A stretch of DNA of 64,000 nt from Stenopsyche tienmushanensis (lineage: Eukaryota; Arthropoda; Insecta; Trichoptera; Stenopsychidae), in assembly GCA_008973525.1 (NCBI GenBank), contig WACJ01000403.1:124001-188000 (forward strand). The letters are read 5' to 3'. Under the pieces are notes generated by a model. That model had not been told where the DNA came from, ran no database searches, and saw only the letters and a list, made by a program, of their open reading frames with translations. Both the position numbers and the translations under genes were made by a program. Each line of letters opens with the position of its first letter. The stretch's first letter is position 1. Positions 1 through 12,222 of the stretch are shown piece by piece.

Positions 1-2498
1 ACCCCTACGTATTGAGCATTGTAATAGCGGCGTTGAAGGCTTTTATCGAATCGAATGCCGTATATTGTTACATCGAAATATTGTATCGAATCTTATATAT
101 TTGTGCAAATAGATGGCGGCATATCAGATATTAAGAAAAACCAAATCAACACCAATAGTATGAAATATCTTTGAACTTAATGATAATAATTTTATATTAT
201 TGGATTAATCGTATATCGGATATATTATATAACATAACTTAGTTAGCATAAATTGCTAAATTTCAGTCTAAATAACTAGATTTTTGATCTGTGTGTATCA
301 AGCATTTTTGAGCATTCTGTATTGAGAAACGGTTCACGAATTAGAATATGAGCATTGTAAAAGATCTAAAATATTTTTTGGCATCATTTATAAATAATAT
401 CATGATCAGCAAGCTCAGAATTGCTAACTAAGCTTCATTGTATAGATAAATTACATAGTTAAAAAATAAGCAATTTTTCAACGCAATTGGCGTACATCAA
501 TGGATAAAACCGAACTTTAAATGTGAAACTTGTGGTTCTATTCACTTTAGATTCAATCTAAAAGAGTGATTGATGACCACTTTTAAAAAACGTTAAAACA
601 TTTCAATAACAGTATAAAAGTGATTGACAATGGTTTTGCTTTAAAGTCATACAGAGGATTGAGTTTTAATATATAAAACTGAATATGCCAAAATTATAGG
701 GCGCCTATATTTTTCGACGTTATATTTTATTAAATGTAAATATTATTTTATTTTATATAAATATAAAAAGAAACATATGATGTATACACTTATTTGCATA
801 TTTTATACATCTACAGAGTATTTCAATAAGGACGCTTGGTGGCCAAATTCAAATCAATGTGTTTGATAAATAATCTGCCATATATAAAACAATTTCTTCC
901 AATTATTCCCACTTTTAAATTATTGTGATCTCATACAATTTAAGGATGATTTACTTGTTTTTTTACTATACATCTAAGAAAAAAAAGACACTTAAAATGC
1001 AAGGCCTTATTATTTATTCAATAAGCATATTAACTATTTGTCGTTCAAGTTCAGATCAATCAAAAATTTTATAGTAGTGAAAATATTCCTGGATTTAATA
1101 TAGGAATGTCGGTGCTCCCATTTCAAGCTTTACATGAAACGTATTCCGGGACGAATTTAAAATAGTCATCGATTTTGTGTTATTCAAGAGACATTAATGA
1201 TTTAAAGGTAGAACAGCTCCCATATATTTTTCAGTGCAAAAAATAGTAATTTTTAAATAACAATATTATAATCTTACAAAGACACGAAATATGTGATTGA
1301 ATACATCACATAAAATCAAACACACTGAAAATTTCTACTTCATCGAATAGCACTCCAATTCTTATAATGTCTATATAAAAAAATATCAAACATAAATTTG
1401 CCCTTAAAAATATCATAGATTTTCTATTTTTACGTTTTATGAATGCTCATAAATGGAATACGAACGCAAAAATCATTTACACAACTAATAAAGGCGACAT
1501 AATCGATAATAAAGCTGGAATCGAGTTAGCTTTTTGCGCCACGTGTCAAAAATATTTATAGACTTACGAACAATGAACCCGTATGAGCCTATAGACAAAT
1601 AGTGATCTATTTTATAAGGAGGCTGTGATGGGGGTAATCTCTATTCATTCCTTTGATGACACGAAAAGCGGTTTCCGGTCAGTACTTCCTTTCATCGCCT
1701 TCTTACGTACAAGTCAACAAGATTGTCATACCCTCTTCCGATTCGGGACATCCGAGTCATCATGCTCTTAGCTAATGAAACGACCCGATGCGAAAAGCAT
1801 TAATCAAAATTAATTTAGTAAAATGTCGTTTTTGGAAAAATGAATCGAGGGCCGTCGTGAATTCATCTCGAAATATATCGAGGGCAACCGGAAAAAGTTT
1901 TCGTTTAATTGCCATGATTTTCTGGGGCGTGTTCAAAAGCTCCCTGCAAAACAGCGAGAGTGGCAAACCGCCCCGTGTATCTGAAATACAACCTTAATTA
2001 AGACTTCAAATTCAAATTTTACCCCAATTTGTACATCCATGTAAAGTGAGCGGGTTCGGCGATTAAATCCATTTATTTAATAATTACACGCGTAATATCA
2101 ATTTATCATCCATCTGAAACTAAATTTATATGGTGATCGACGAACTTCCTTGCAGAACATTGCTTTAGAAAATCAATGAAAACATGTTTAAAAGTAATTT
2201 ACATAATTTAACTTATGTTAATTCTTAATCAGAGATCATAAAAAACCTTATCATAAAACTTGCAAATAATAAGAGACGAAAGCGATACCCAAACTTGAAG
2301 ATAACTAAAGTAATGTCAATTAAATAATATTAATGCGTATGTCACATATTAATATTTCAAGTCTGTTCAACTGTAATTTTTAAAGACCCGTCAATTGTAA
2401 CTACTATAATATCAGTTCAAGTCAAGGTGCAGAACTATAATTTGGGGTTACAGAGTGACAACTGACGATGCTCAAATGTTAGCTTGAAAAGAACAAAG
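1..2498. other. AT-rich non-coding stretch
   Basis: No gene, RNA or recognisable repeat was found. The stretch 1610-2000 is less AT-rich and has short frames on both strands (1772-1966 minus and 1788-1997 plus). They overlap each other and resemble no family I know. I treat the stretch as intergenic. Confidence 0.5.
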
Positions 2499-2500
2499 TA

Positions 2501-3409
2501 TTGGGTTGTCCCATAAGTCTCTTTCGCCAATTAACACAGATCTAATCATAGCCATGGTTGAAGAAAACCCGCGATATACTGTTCGCGAAATAGCTAATAA
2601 GTTAGAAATTCTACGAACATCCGTCCATAATCATCTGATAAAATTGGGCTACATCAATCGTTCAGATGTGTGACTGACTCAAATAAACTTCAGCGTATTT
2701 CAACATGCGATCTTCTTCTCCAATGACATAATAGCCAACCTTTTTTGAAGAGACTTGTCACTGGAAATGAAAGTTGGATACTCTATGAGAATATCCAACG
2801 TAAACGATCTTGGAACAAGAGTACAGAAGCTTTAACTGTAGCTAAACCTGACCTACATACGAAAAAAGTTTTGCTATGCATTTGGTGGGACTGGAAGGGG
2901 GTAGTTTATCATGAGTTACTTCAGTAAGGTGAAACGATCAATTCAACAAAATATTATTTCCAACTAGACAATCCAAAGGAAGCAATTGCCAGAAAACGGC
3001 CAGAATTAGCGAACAGACGAGACGTTGTTTTTCATCACGATAATACCAGGCCTCGTGTGTCTTTGCTCGTCAGAAATAATTTATTATCATTTGACCGGGA
3101 TGTTTTACCTCATCTTCCATACTCTCCGGACATTGCCCCTTCAGATTATTATTAATTTCTTTCATTGAAAAATTCTTTACATGGTAAAAATTTTAATTTA
3201 AAAAATGATATAAAAATGTACCTTGATCAATATTTTGCCAATAAACCTGGGAAATTTTGGCAAGAAGGCATTATAAGGCTTCCGAAGAGATCGAGAAAGT
3301 TAATTGAATAGAATGGATCATATATTATTCAATAAATTTTGATGAAATACAAATTATTGTTTATTTTTTTCTTAATATGAAGGCGAAAGAAACTTATGGG
3401 ACACCCTAA
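2501..3409 (+). mobile_element. Mariner-family element, internally deleted, both ends present
   Basis: The left end TTGGGTTGTCCCATAAGTCT continues to CTTTCGCC at 2528. The right end 3382-3409 is its inverted counterpart, so the TIRs are about 28 bp with a few mismatches. A TA dinucleotide flanks each end (2499-2500 and 3410-3411), as expected for Tc1/mariner target duplication. At 909 bp it is shorter than a typical mariner of about 1.3 kb. The missing part falls between the DNA-binding domain and the first catalytic motif. It contains a broken transposase frame and is not autonomous. Confidence 0.9.
2554..3311 (+). pseudogene. Mariner transposase remnant
   Basis: The frame starting at ATG 2554 gives a helix-turn-helix stretch (RYTVREIANKLEILRTSVHN) and stops at 2671. 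A segment of roughly 100 codons is missing. Coding similarity resumes at about 2730 with FLKRLVTG, then CIWWDWKG, HHDNTRPR and PYSPDIAPSDYY, the conserved mariner blocks in the right order. In-frame stops lie at 2925-2927 and just after PSDYY, and the frame ends at 3309-3311. The position of the first catalytic aspartate (family VTGDE) reads VTGNE here, so the active site is broken as well as the frame. The second and third catalytic aspartates, 34 residues apart in the family, appear to be present. Confidence 0.88.
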
Positions 3410-3699
3410 TATAATATATAAATGTACGCAAAATGGCATTAACGCCAAGCTCAAATTTGTTTAAATTTGACTTGAATGAATATCTCGATCTAATCCTTGG
3501 ATCTATATCCAATAAAGCGTACATAAAAATCAAAAAGAATGATCCAGGAATACTCAAATAAATCGTGATAAAGATCCTACAGATTTGATTGCTTGGATAG
3601 CTTGACTCTTCTTATAAAGGTATTAATAAATCTAAGAGATTTTTGATCAATCGTTTTGATCAAGTGTTAATTTCCAAATTTGAGTAACAATCTATCTAA

Positions 3700-4000
3700 A
3701 CTGTTACCAAAACAACTCTATCGATATTGGCTGACTTTCTGGCAATAATTCCTTTAGAATTTGCATAAATAGCATTTTTTAAACGCAATGTTCATTCAGG
3801 GGATGAAATAGTTTTTTGCCCACAATCTAACCATTGATTTTTTACATCATGTTTGAATAGAAAACCCATTTCTTATCACCAGTCATGAAATCACGAGGAA
3901 ATGGGCTTGATAGTTGCGATCGACCTATACATCTTCTTTCCAAATCTTATTGATGATGTGCTGATGCTCACACGAGAAACTTCAAAACGCATTCAAAAAC
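3700..4000 (-). pseudogene. Mariner transposase fragment, heavily decayed
   Basis: On the minus strand near 3890-3855 a frame reads TGDKKWVFYSN, matching the mariner block around the first catalytic aspartate (usual form TGDEKW). Switching frame, it continues as NQWLDCGQKT, which resembles the stretch that follows that block in several mariner families. Stops and frame changes are frequent, and I found no TIR pair, so both limits are approximate. It is oriented opposite to the neighbour at 2.5-3.4 kb and differs from it in sequence, so it is a separate insertion. Confidence 0.55.
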
Positions 4001-6100
4001 CTCAACAAACTGAATAATAATATTTTGAAGTTGTGCCATTTATTTGCGGGTATTTCTAATTTTTAATGCATTACACAGGATTTTTTGCATATGAATTAAA
4101 TTCATCAAATATCAAATATCATAAGCATAAACAATATTTACTTAACCCTAACTCTGTCAAACATGTAGCTAAGTTCAAAATACATGATTGTTAGTTTTGT
4201 GTATAAAGATTTAGAAATTAACATTTTTGAAGTTCAGAGGTAATTTTCTTTAAACCAATTGCATAAAATAATGATTTATTTAGATCAAAAATATATTTTA
4301 AAATACAGTTATGACGATTTAATGTGATATTTTGGGTATTTTTCAAAATGTTGAAAAAAATTGTATTTCGACAACTTTAATACTTAGGACATAGGATTTA
4401 TGTGTAAAACGTAGCAAAGAACCCCATAACCCTCAAAAAAAAATTCAGTCTATGTGTAAAACACCCTGAATTACGTAGCATCATTCAATTGCCAATAATG
4501 CATTCGGCCTGTTTCCTATTGGCTACATAATATGTTAGCTGAGTTTCGCCATAGTTTAAATTAGAATTATTTAATTACATTTGTTTCCGTTCACTTTCAT
4601 ACCTTCAAAACCAATTTGCTTCCAAATTTTCAATTTCATACAAATAATTAAATTCGGGCGATGTATTCGACTTCATTAGTTCGTTGTTGTGCAACGGCGC
4701 GGCACCTACGCCTGTTACCATTTATTACAACGCCAAATTGACTGAAACTATTTTTCACCGCTCGTCGAAAATGGCGTTATAAATAGGTTTTATTGTGAAA
4801 GTTTCCGCAAAGACGAAAGCAATAGACTCGGCGAAACTTTTATGAGATATAAGCGAAAGAAATAGAAAAAGTTTTTAACCCAATACAGCATTTGACACAA
4901 CTATAAATCAATAAGAATTGCGGGCGCTCATCACTTGTGGAAGTACAGATATTTGATGACGTTGATCTAATCTGGATAAATGCTTCGAGATGTGGTTATT
5001 TGAAATGCGTAAAATATTAGGTGGTATGAAATGAAATATAACAAAAAAATTAATCCTTGTTTCAATTAATTTCTCAAACAAAATCTTCTTCCCACTTCTA
5101 TTGATTAATTTGTAATGAGTCTGGCTTTATCATCGACGAATTTATTATTTTTAATAATGTGCAATTTTTCAGCAATTCGTGTTTAAACCACCGATCGATC
5201 CAATACTCCGTAAAAAGTTTTCATCAACTCGTTTCCCTACTTTTATATTGATTGCCTTGATTCTTCATCTTCATCTTGAATTGCGCAACTTCATTTATAT
5301 TTTTGCCATCGTAAATATTGTAATGAAGCTAAATAATAGATGAAAGATACAATACATTGCTAGAGTTCAATGAAAAGCCAAGTTTTGATCATTATCATTC
5401 GGTTTGAGACTATTTTCCATATCGGCAAATATGTATGTTCAAATACGATGGATATTCAGCACAGAAAAGATTCTTTGCAGTTCATATCCGCAAATATATA
5501 TAGCAAAATAATCGTCGGCTGACATGAATGATTCTGAAAAATTCTTTCCTGAAAAGCTCGATTCCACGCCTTAAGGCCATTTTAAGAAATACAAAGCAAT
5601 ATTAAGAGAAAGGCGAACATCTCTATGTTGCTTGTGAGAATCTTTTCAAAGCCATATTCTTGATGAATTGAAAAATATTGTAGAGAGACTCACAGAGAGA
5701 TTCAAAGTCACGCCTCGAAATGGCAGTAAACTTTCCACGTATTTAAGATATATGGCATAGTTAAACGTATATTTCACGATCAAAACTATTAGAGTAAAGC
5801 TTCGCAATGATTGCTATTTGTTCGCACATATTAGAAAATAACGTTTAAAAGACCTCAAGCGTTTACACTAAAATAAACTACGCGTTTAACTAAGTAGAAA
5901 TTACATATAAAATGTTAATATTGCTCTTTCAGAAATAAAATATTGACTCTCTTGATATAAGTTCTGCTTAAAATTTAAAAAAAACGTGTTAAAAACGCAC
6001 CTTATCCAGAAGATAAACACAATTTATAAATATATTAGAAAGATGTTTTGCTAATATTTGATCGAAATAAACGCTACAAGAAAATATGATTGTCGATGCT
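4001..6100. other. Non-coding, one less AT-rich stretch at 4500-4880
   Basis: No gene is visible. The stretch 4500-4880 is less AT-rich and has several TTTATTAC or TTTATTG words typical of posterior Hox/Caudal sites, plus TTAATTA-type homeodomain cores, for example near 4725 and 4790. This could be a conserved regulatory element, but such words are common in AT-rich DNA. The rest (4001-4500 and 4880-6100) shows nothing distinctive. Confidence 0.25.
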
Positions 6101-6109
6101 GCTGTGGTG

Positions 6110-6235
6110 TGAGAGCGAGAGCCCTCGGGTTGCCCTTTGCCCCGCGAGCGCGCGTCTAGATGAACGACCTCCACGGGGGTCCGTTTTCTATCGGATCGCT
6201 GAATAGACTACAGAAAAGAAAGGTATTTATTTATT
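6110..6235 (-). repeat. Possible fragment of the gypsy-type LTR family
   Basis: TCCGTTTTCTATCGGATCG near 6180 closely matches TCCGTTTTTTATCGGAGCG in the LTR at 22.95-23.24 kb. It sits in a GC-rich island unlike its flanks, and a TTTATT word follows as in the other copies. The match is short, so this may be chance. Confidence 0.3.
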
Positions 6236-6674
6236 GAGCTGAAGATCGGTTATAAAATCAATGAAATCAGCGGGAAGAATATGACTTCTTGCGGCTAAGA
6301 CTATCGGTCGACTTCATAGTTAAGAAATTAAATATAATTCAAATTAAAAACAAACTTTTGGCTGAGCAACGACCAATTAAATAAAACCACGGTAGACACC
6401 CACGTTATACTACAAAAACCAGATCTCTGATTTCTAAATTACAAGTGTCGAATACGGTTTTCTTTTTGGGAAAAACAACGTGTTTTCAGTTCACCTCTGG
6501 GTGTATAATTTTGGAATTATTAAAATATGTAGTTAAGATTAAATATTGATTCAACAGGATGAATGCATATAATGAAGATCAAACAAATTCTGCATGAGAA
6601 TGGTAACGGTCACATACGGGGAATATCCCGAAAGTAAATGTACTACATTTTTATATATTTTTAGAATTTATTTT

Positions 6675-6750
6675 ATTATTTTTAAAAACCTCATAACTTC
6701 AAATCAATGTGATAGAATTTACAAAAAATCGCATAAAAAAGGTTTATAAA
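6675..6750 (+). repeat. Dispersed repeat module A (copy 1)
   Basis: The stretch ending in AAAAATCGCATAAAAAA is almost identical over about 65 bp to 11395-11460, sharing the phrase CATAACTTCAAATCAATGTG. More degraded relatives ending in CGCATAAAAAA occur at 11335 and 11700-11815. It is probably part of a non-autonomous transposon, and I cannot define its ends. Confidence 0.65.
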
Positions 6751-6934
6751 AAATTAATACAAATAAAAACGCAATACAATTTCATCATCCTTCTGTGTTG
6801 AAATGACCTTTTTTAAAATGTAATTCGGTGATTAAACTTTGCGATGATTTAACCATTATTTTTATACGCAGTTCGTGGTATGGAGACATGAAATTCTTAA
6901 TATTCTTCACCGTGATGTATTTATTACAACTCTA

Positions 6935-6985
6935 ATTTTTCAGAATTTCATGTGGTGTACCAAATACATATCATGGTAGCGGACG
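6935..6985 (-). repeat. Dispersed repeat module B (inverted relative to 12.03 kb)
   Basis: The segment containing CATGTGGTGTACCAAATACA is the reverse complement, with about one mismatch over some 40 bp, of 12030-12070. Module A also occurs near both copies. The spacing and relative orientation of A and B differ at the two loci, so these are rearranged copies or two repeat families that often lie together. Confidence 0.65.
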
Positions 6986-9250
6986 GGTCACATTGGAATT
7001 ATAATTCTGCTTGCTGCTGTATGAGTTCATGAAACAGAAGAACTTTTTTCTTAATTAAATATCCACATATGGGAAATCGCTTTTGAGATAAATCTTTAAT
7101 TCAAATCACAAGTGCTTTTTCTATATTTTCCAATGAAGAATCTCTTGAATATTATGTAAATTTTGAGCTTAATTTTGTGCCATTGATGATTGATTTTCTA
7201 ATGGTGACTTCATTTTTCTTGGTCTTTCAATATCATTGTGCATTTATGATCTCTCCCTGAGGAAGAAATTCGACCAAAATGATGCCTTTTCGGTCCTAAA
7301 ACACTGAAGCCATGATTTATTTTTTGCTCGAAATTATGGTTTTTAATTTTAATTTGGCAGCTGGGGAATTGGTGTCCCACCACTGTGAAGACTGTCTTTT
7401 TGACTCAGGTTATTGTCACAGTACACTTACTTTCGGGATATGCCTCGTATTATATCAACATCAATCAAACTCTCTTTTGCGTAAGACTATATCTTCAATT
7501 GATTAAAAATTAAATACTTAGATTAATAAAGTAAACTAGAATGCCTTATGAGTAACTGTATTTCAACCATAATAAAAGTTTCATTTTAAAACATGTATCT
7601 TCCTCTACTAATAAATCCTAAAAATTATTTTTATAAATATAAAACTTAACCACATATGAAAAACATTAGGAAATCATCAATTCTATCCATATAAAAATCT
7701 TTTATGGATATCGCCTACGTTTTAAAAATAGTTCATTGTTAATAATTAATAAGATAAAAGATCAGAAGTTGTTTTCTTAGTCACACGTTATCTAATGCAC
7801 GATCGGATTACTTCCACTATAAATCTTGGATAAAAAACGTATAAGCTTTAGCGTAGTTTTTTACTTTTATAATTAACATCGGATAGCTTATGCTCATTTT
7901 GCCAATTACTTTGCCGATCGCTTCTGGGCATTTATCGAAAGCTTCCATCTCACAAAAATGTCGGTCAACCCTTAGCTATGATACAACATGGCAATACAGT
8001 GAATTCCGTTATATGTGGGCTGATTATCGATCGGACATGGCTTCATTAATTATTGATTAAATTCATTAATAGTAATCAGGCGCGTTGATTGCGCTTGTTC
8101 TAGCATGAGAAATGCATAATTAAGCCTAATACAATTATGTGCATCTACGTCAGTGCAGTTTCACGTGATGCACGATCCATCATTTTAATTCCCGATCGCG
8201 TAAACTGTTTACGAAATTCCCACGTTTTTTATGCGCGATGTTTATAAATATTTTGAAGACATTCCGCATTTGAAAAGGCAATGAAATACTGATCGATAAA
8301 ACCATCATCTCGTACAGAGTTCATATCGTAAACAATTTAAGAGCCGCATTTCTTTCGCTGAATATCTGTTTGTAATAAAAGCGAAGTGAATCATCATCGG
8401 ACCATTTGTCTGTTTATTTAATTTAACAGTAAACCAACCCCTCCCATTGCAGCCCACTGAATTACTGGTCAATTCATTAAAACAGCACGCATCGTAATGG
8501 ATTGACTGTTGACGGGTAAATTGCATCTCTCTCGTCGAGTTCCTTGTGCATATTTAAATTATCATTAATAAAAAGTCGTATTGAGACATGGATTCCTTCT
8601 TAAATCTAAACACCCACACAAACACTTTAAAATTAGAATAAATTTAATATCGCAATTTATATAAGTTGCGATAACTGAATAAAAATACTCGGAAAATGTG
8701 CATGATTAAATATTTCTGCGAAATTTAATTTCATTCACGCCGACGAACAAAATCTCCTCTTGTTATTACAGAAAATGATTTATTAAATCCTAAAAACGTG
8801 TGACTTCATTCACTTTTCCTTGAATTTGGGGCCCATTCTACCATCTAGTTGGAATTTTGCTATTTTTACAAGATGAGAGGTGACACATTGCCTCAAATTT
8901 GCTAAGCATTTTGAAAATATTTTTTCTGCCAAGTTAAATATTATGTATCACAAAAATAATAAAATACAGACAATTCAACAAGCATTCATACAATAAATTA
9001 CAACAGGGGTTACCAACATTTTTATACATATTAGTAAACTTCGTAATATGCTTTTTGTTCTATGTTTAACTAGTTTAACTATAAAAATCTTAATGTTTTG
9101 TTACATATCTATTAGAAGAAGAACATGGAATATATCTACCGTTTTTTCTGCGTATAGTATTTTTTAAAAAATAGTTCCGATGTTCCGTTTGTCCAGGAAC
9201 ACCGTGTCAGTCAGATAATATATTAAAAACGGTTAGACATGTAACTGAAT
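6986..9250. other. Non-coding, with a candidate regulatory stretch at 7960-8530
   Basis: No gene is visible. Between 7960 and 8530 the sequence is less AT-rich. It contains a perfect forkhead-like palindrome GTAAACTGTTTAC (8200-8212), an E-box CACGTG at 8162, several ATTAAT/TAATTA homeodomain cores near 8045-8060, and a second forkhead-like word near 8240. The cluster suggests an enhancer but proves nothing. The remainder is AT-rich and unremarkable. Confidence 0.25.
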
Positions 9251-9252
9251 AC

Positions 9253-9304
9253 TGTCAGTCACCGGTGCCTGCCATGTCGCATTGGGAACGATCGGTGACT
9301 GACA
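9253..9304. repeat. Inverted repeat, 12-bp perfect arms
   Basis: TGTCAGTCACCG at 9253-9264 is exactly complementary to CGGTGACTGACA at 9293-9304, with a 28-bp spacer. A third partial copy of the arm (GTGTCAGTCAG) lies near 9205. This could be a transposon end or a small foldback. Confidence 0.6.
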
Positions 9305-9384
9305 CGACACGATAATTGTAAAGGATAAAATTTCCCAATCCTAAGCTAAGTCTAAATCCGACATTGCATGCTCTTTTTTTATTA

Positions 9385-10275
9385 GACTCAAACCTCTTTT
9401 TGTGCGATTTTTTTTGTGCGATTTCGAAGTTATGCATTTTTATTTAAAGCATTTTTTAATTTCATAAAAAGTGCGCATCGAGATATTTTAGATAAAATAG
9501 AAAATAAATAATCAATACTAATCGAAATTTGGACAAAAATACAATTTTAGACTTTTTGAATGATATTGCATAATCTATTGCTGAATTCAAGAAGTCTAAA
9601 ATTTTGAAATACACATTTTTTAATATTTTTTTTCAACGCTTTGACTTTAAAAAATATATCCTCCAAAGAAATTTCCAAAATTCCAACTACTTACGGAGTT
9701 ATAGCTATTTTAGTGACGCGGCAACTTGGCCAGTCCTAGAATGAAATCTTTTTTTTTTCAACACGGTTGACATGATATCTTAAATTTTAGTTAACTGATT
9801 TACTTCAAATTTGGTACAAATATTTTATATATAACCTTCTATTGTTTCTACCAGATTTATGTCAAAATTTAGTTTCTAGCAATTAAAAAAAATTAAAACT
9901 GTAAAATAAGCCCAAAAAAGACTTTTTTTAAACGAAAATTATCATACAGCGATGATAGTTTGTAGTTAAAATAATTATTATTTCTCTAATAGATGTTTTG
10001 CATTAGAGATGCCAAATACCAGACATCCTTAAAATTTTACCAATGATGCACAACATCCCCAAAACTTTACTTAAAATATTATTTACTAATTGCCTTATTA
10101 TTTTCCTGATTTTTCATTAATTTTTTTATACGATTTTGGGTATATTTTATATAGCTGTTTCAAATCTATGTGGTTTTTATAATCTATGGAACGCATCTTA
10201 ATTTTTTCTACGTAACACAGCTTTTTTGTGCGATTTTCCGCAAAACGCATCTATCGCACAAAAAAGGTTTAAGTC
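9385..10275 (+). mobile_element. Non-autonomous TIR transposon, about 0.9 kb, copy 1
   Basis: The left end begins GACTCAAACCTCTTTTTGTG and the right end is its inverted match, giving TIRs of about 24 bp that run into GTGCGAT. TA flanks both sides (9383-9384 and 10276-10277), pointing to the Tc1/mariner superfamily. GTGCGATT is repeated inside both ends. The interior has no transposase motif. A second, diverged copy lies at 37.5-38.4 kb in the same orientation. The two agree in many blocks, for example TAGTGACGCGGCAACTTG near 9710 and 37784. Shared interiors with different flanks establish it as a dispersed repeat. Confidence 0.75.
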
Positions 10276-11198
10276 TATTTGAATCTTTTCTCTCGCCAAA
10301 ATCTTTTGCCAAATGCAAAATATCGAAAATAATATTTTTTACATAAAATAAGGCATTAAATACTCGAAGAAAACTTCGAATATTTAACCCATAAAAACAC
10401 CATCGTTCAATAGTGATCAACAATACTGATAAAGAAAACTTTATGTACTAATACTAATACTAATATATTTTCGATCAACGCTGTAGTAAAATTTCATAGT
10501 TTTTAAGCGTTTTAAACGCAACTCGAATTTTTAAAGAGCAAAACAACTTAACAAACGTTGCCAGTATTTGGAAATCGCTTAATATCAAATAATTTTCGGG
10601 AAAGATATTATTACTTTATCCATGCTACAGTCTCCCTATCCATGGGTCACGACCCCCAAGAGGAATCCAAATAATAAAAAGGATTTAGAGTTCTTTCGCC
10701 GTCATGAAATTGATATCTGTCGTCAGAGACTTGATATTACAGATGGTTTTCAGCAACAGGATGGAGGTTTCAATCATACGAAATTGGATAAAAACGAATA
10801 AAAGGGCTGTGAATGAAATCATTGTTTCTGGAGTTGGATGCGATGGAGTTCCAGCTATGTAAATCATATCAAATCTATCAAACCCGCGAAATTTGTTTTG
10901 GTAAAGAAGTTTGAAATCATATTATTTCTGATAAGTAAACATAAAATAACATCTGAAAGAAGAATTTACAAAGCAATCGAAGTCCTTTATAAAGCAATAT
11001 TAGATGATGTACATAAACTTTTATTAAAAATCTCAGAATTTATTTTTTTAGAATCATCTAGTATTAAATATTGACTTTCTTCCTACAAAACATTTTTAAC
11101 ACGATGTATATATTTTTAATTTTAGTATATTAATTGGACATATATTGTACATGCATATATCATCATCATCATAACCGCCACAAAACAGTCCTCTGCAG
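10276..11198. other. Non-coding; possible hAT-terminus-like motif at 10640
   Basis: Near 10640-10665 the palindromic word GGGTCACGACCCCC resembles the subterminal GGGTCGCGACCCC of hAT/Charlie elements. No partner end was found, so this is a weak call. The short overlapping frames at 10685-11074 on both strands have no recognisable similarity. Confidence 0.2.
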
Positions 11199-11251
11199 AA
11201 CTAGGACTACTTCTAGTATTGGGATTAGCAATACTAGAAGTAGTCCTAGTT
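11199..11251. repeat. Perfect 23-bp inverted repeat with 7-nt loop
   Basis: Arm 11199-11221 (AACTAGGACTACTTCTAG then TATTG) is exactly complementary to arm 11229-11251. The spacer is GGATTAG. A perfect 23-bp stem in otherwise decayed DNA is notable. It is followed by two tandem-like copies of TTAGATTAGATTTTCTTACA-type sequence (11255-11330). Possible origins are a recent fold-back insertion or replication-template switching. If transcribed it would form a strong hairpin. Confidence 0.85.
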
Positions 11252-11329
11252 AGATTTTTTTACAATATAATAGGTGTAATTTTAGATTTAGATTAGATTT
11301 TCTTACAATAGAATAGGTGTGATTTTATG

Positions 11330-11480
11330 CAATTCAACGGGGAGTCGCATAAAAAAAAGACTTGAACAACATACAAAACTGGGGAATAGGTTCCATTATT
11401 TTTAAAAACCACATAACTTCAAATCAATGTGATAGAATGTACCAAAAATCGCATAAAAAAATAATAAAAAATCATAAAAA
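11330..11480 (+). repeat. Dispersed repeat module A (copy 2)
   Basis: 11395-11460 is nearly identical to 6675-6740. The block starts at 11335 with GTCGCATAAAAAAAAGACTT and shares AATAGGTTCCATTAT with 11755-11770. The locus therefore has two tandemly placed, diverged copies of the same module (11330-11480 and 11700-11815). Confidence 0.65.
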
Positions 11481-11699
11481 TAAAAATACAATATTTATCT
11501 TAAAATTGTCTTATTAAAATAAAAAATAAAATTAATAATAATCGGCATGATGTATGAATTTGGCCCAGATTACTTTCATCACTGGATGAAACAACTAGTT
11601 CATTACATATAGATGTTGAAGGCAAGGGTTTCTTACAATTAGATCTGGTACACAACCACGCTTTAACGGTTGTAACCTGCACTAGTCTGAATTTTCTAA

Positions 11700-11815
11700 G
11701 ATTTTTTTATGCACATTCGCATAAAAAAACTTTAAGTACATACAAAAACGATGAATAGGTTCCATTATATTTGAAAATCGAATAACTTCAAAATCGCATA
11801 AAAAAGACCAGTTTT
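11700..11815 (+). repeat. Dispersed repeat module A (copy 3, diverged)
   Basis: This stretch shares CGCATAAAAAAACTT, GAATAGGTTCCATTAT and AACTTCAAAATCGCATAAAA with the block at 11330-11480, with small deletions. A short inverted match TTTTTTATGC/GCATAAAAAA lies at its left edge (11704-11727). The limits are approximate. Confidence 0.55.
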
Positions 11816-12027
11816 AATAAAATCTATTGTATAACAGCTAACTTATATGGCTATTTATAGCAACTTAAATTAAGCTCCTATTCAAAATAAACCCAATTTT
11901 GGGTGGAAAACAAAAAAGGAACTAATACATGAATCATTATTTTCCTATAAAAATCTCCTATGGAGATCTGCTCTCTGGAGAGGTATGGCATCTTAACCTT
12001 TCCCTTACCGATCTAAAAAACATTCGT

Positions 12028-12075
12028 GCGTTACCATGATATGTATTTGGTACACCACATGACATTCTGAAAAAT
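12028..12075 (+). repeat. Dispersed repeat module B (copy 2)
   Basis: TACCATGATATGTATTTGGT and the following 20 bp are the reverse complement of 6935-6975. See module B at 6.9 kb. Confidence 0.65.
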
Positions 12076-12222
12076 TCTGAACTAAAAACAAATAAAAAAT
12101 AAAACCCTGTATCTATTATCTATATTCCAATTAAGGACGTCATTATGCTTAAAAAGCCGATATAAAGTCTGGAAATAAAAATCAATAGAGTCTTCATATT
12201 AATCCAAAAATCAGTAATTGTA

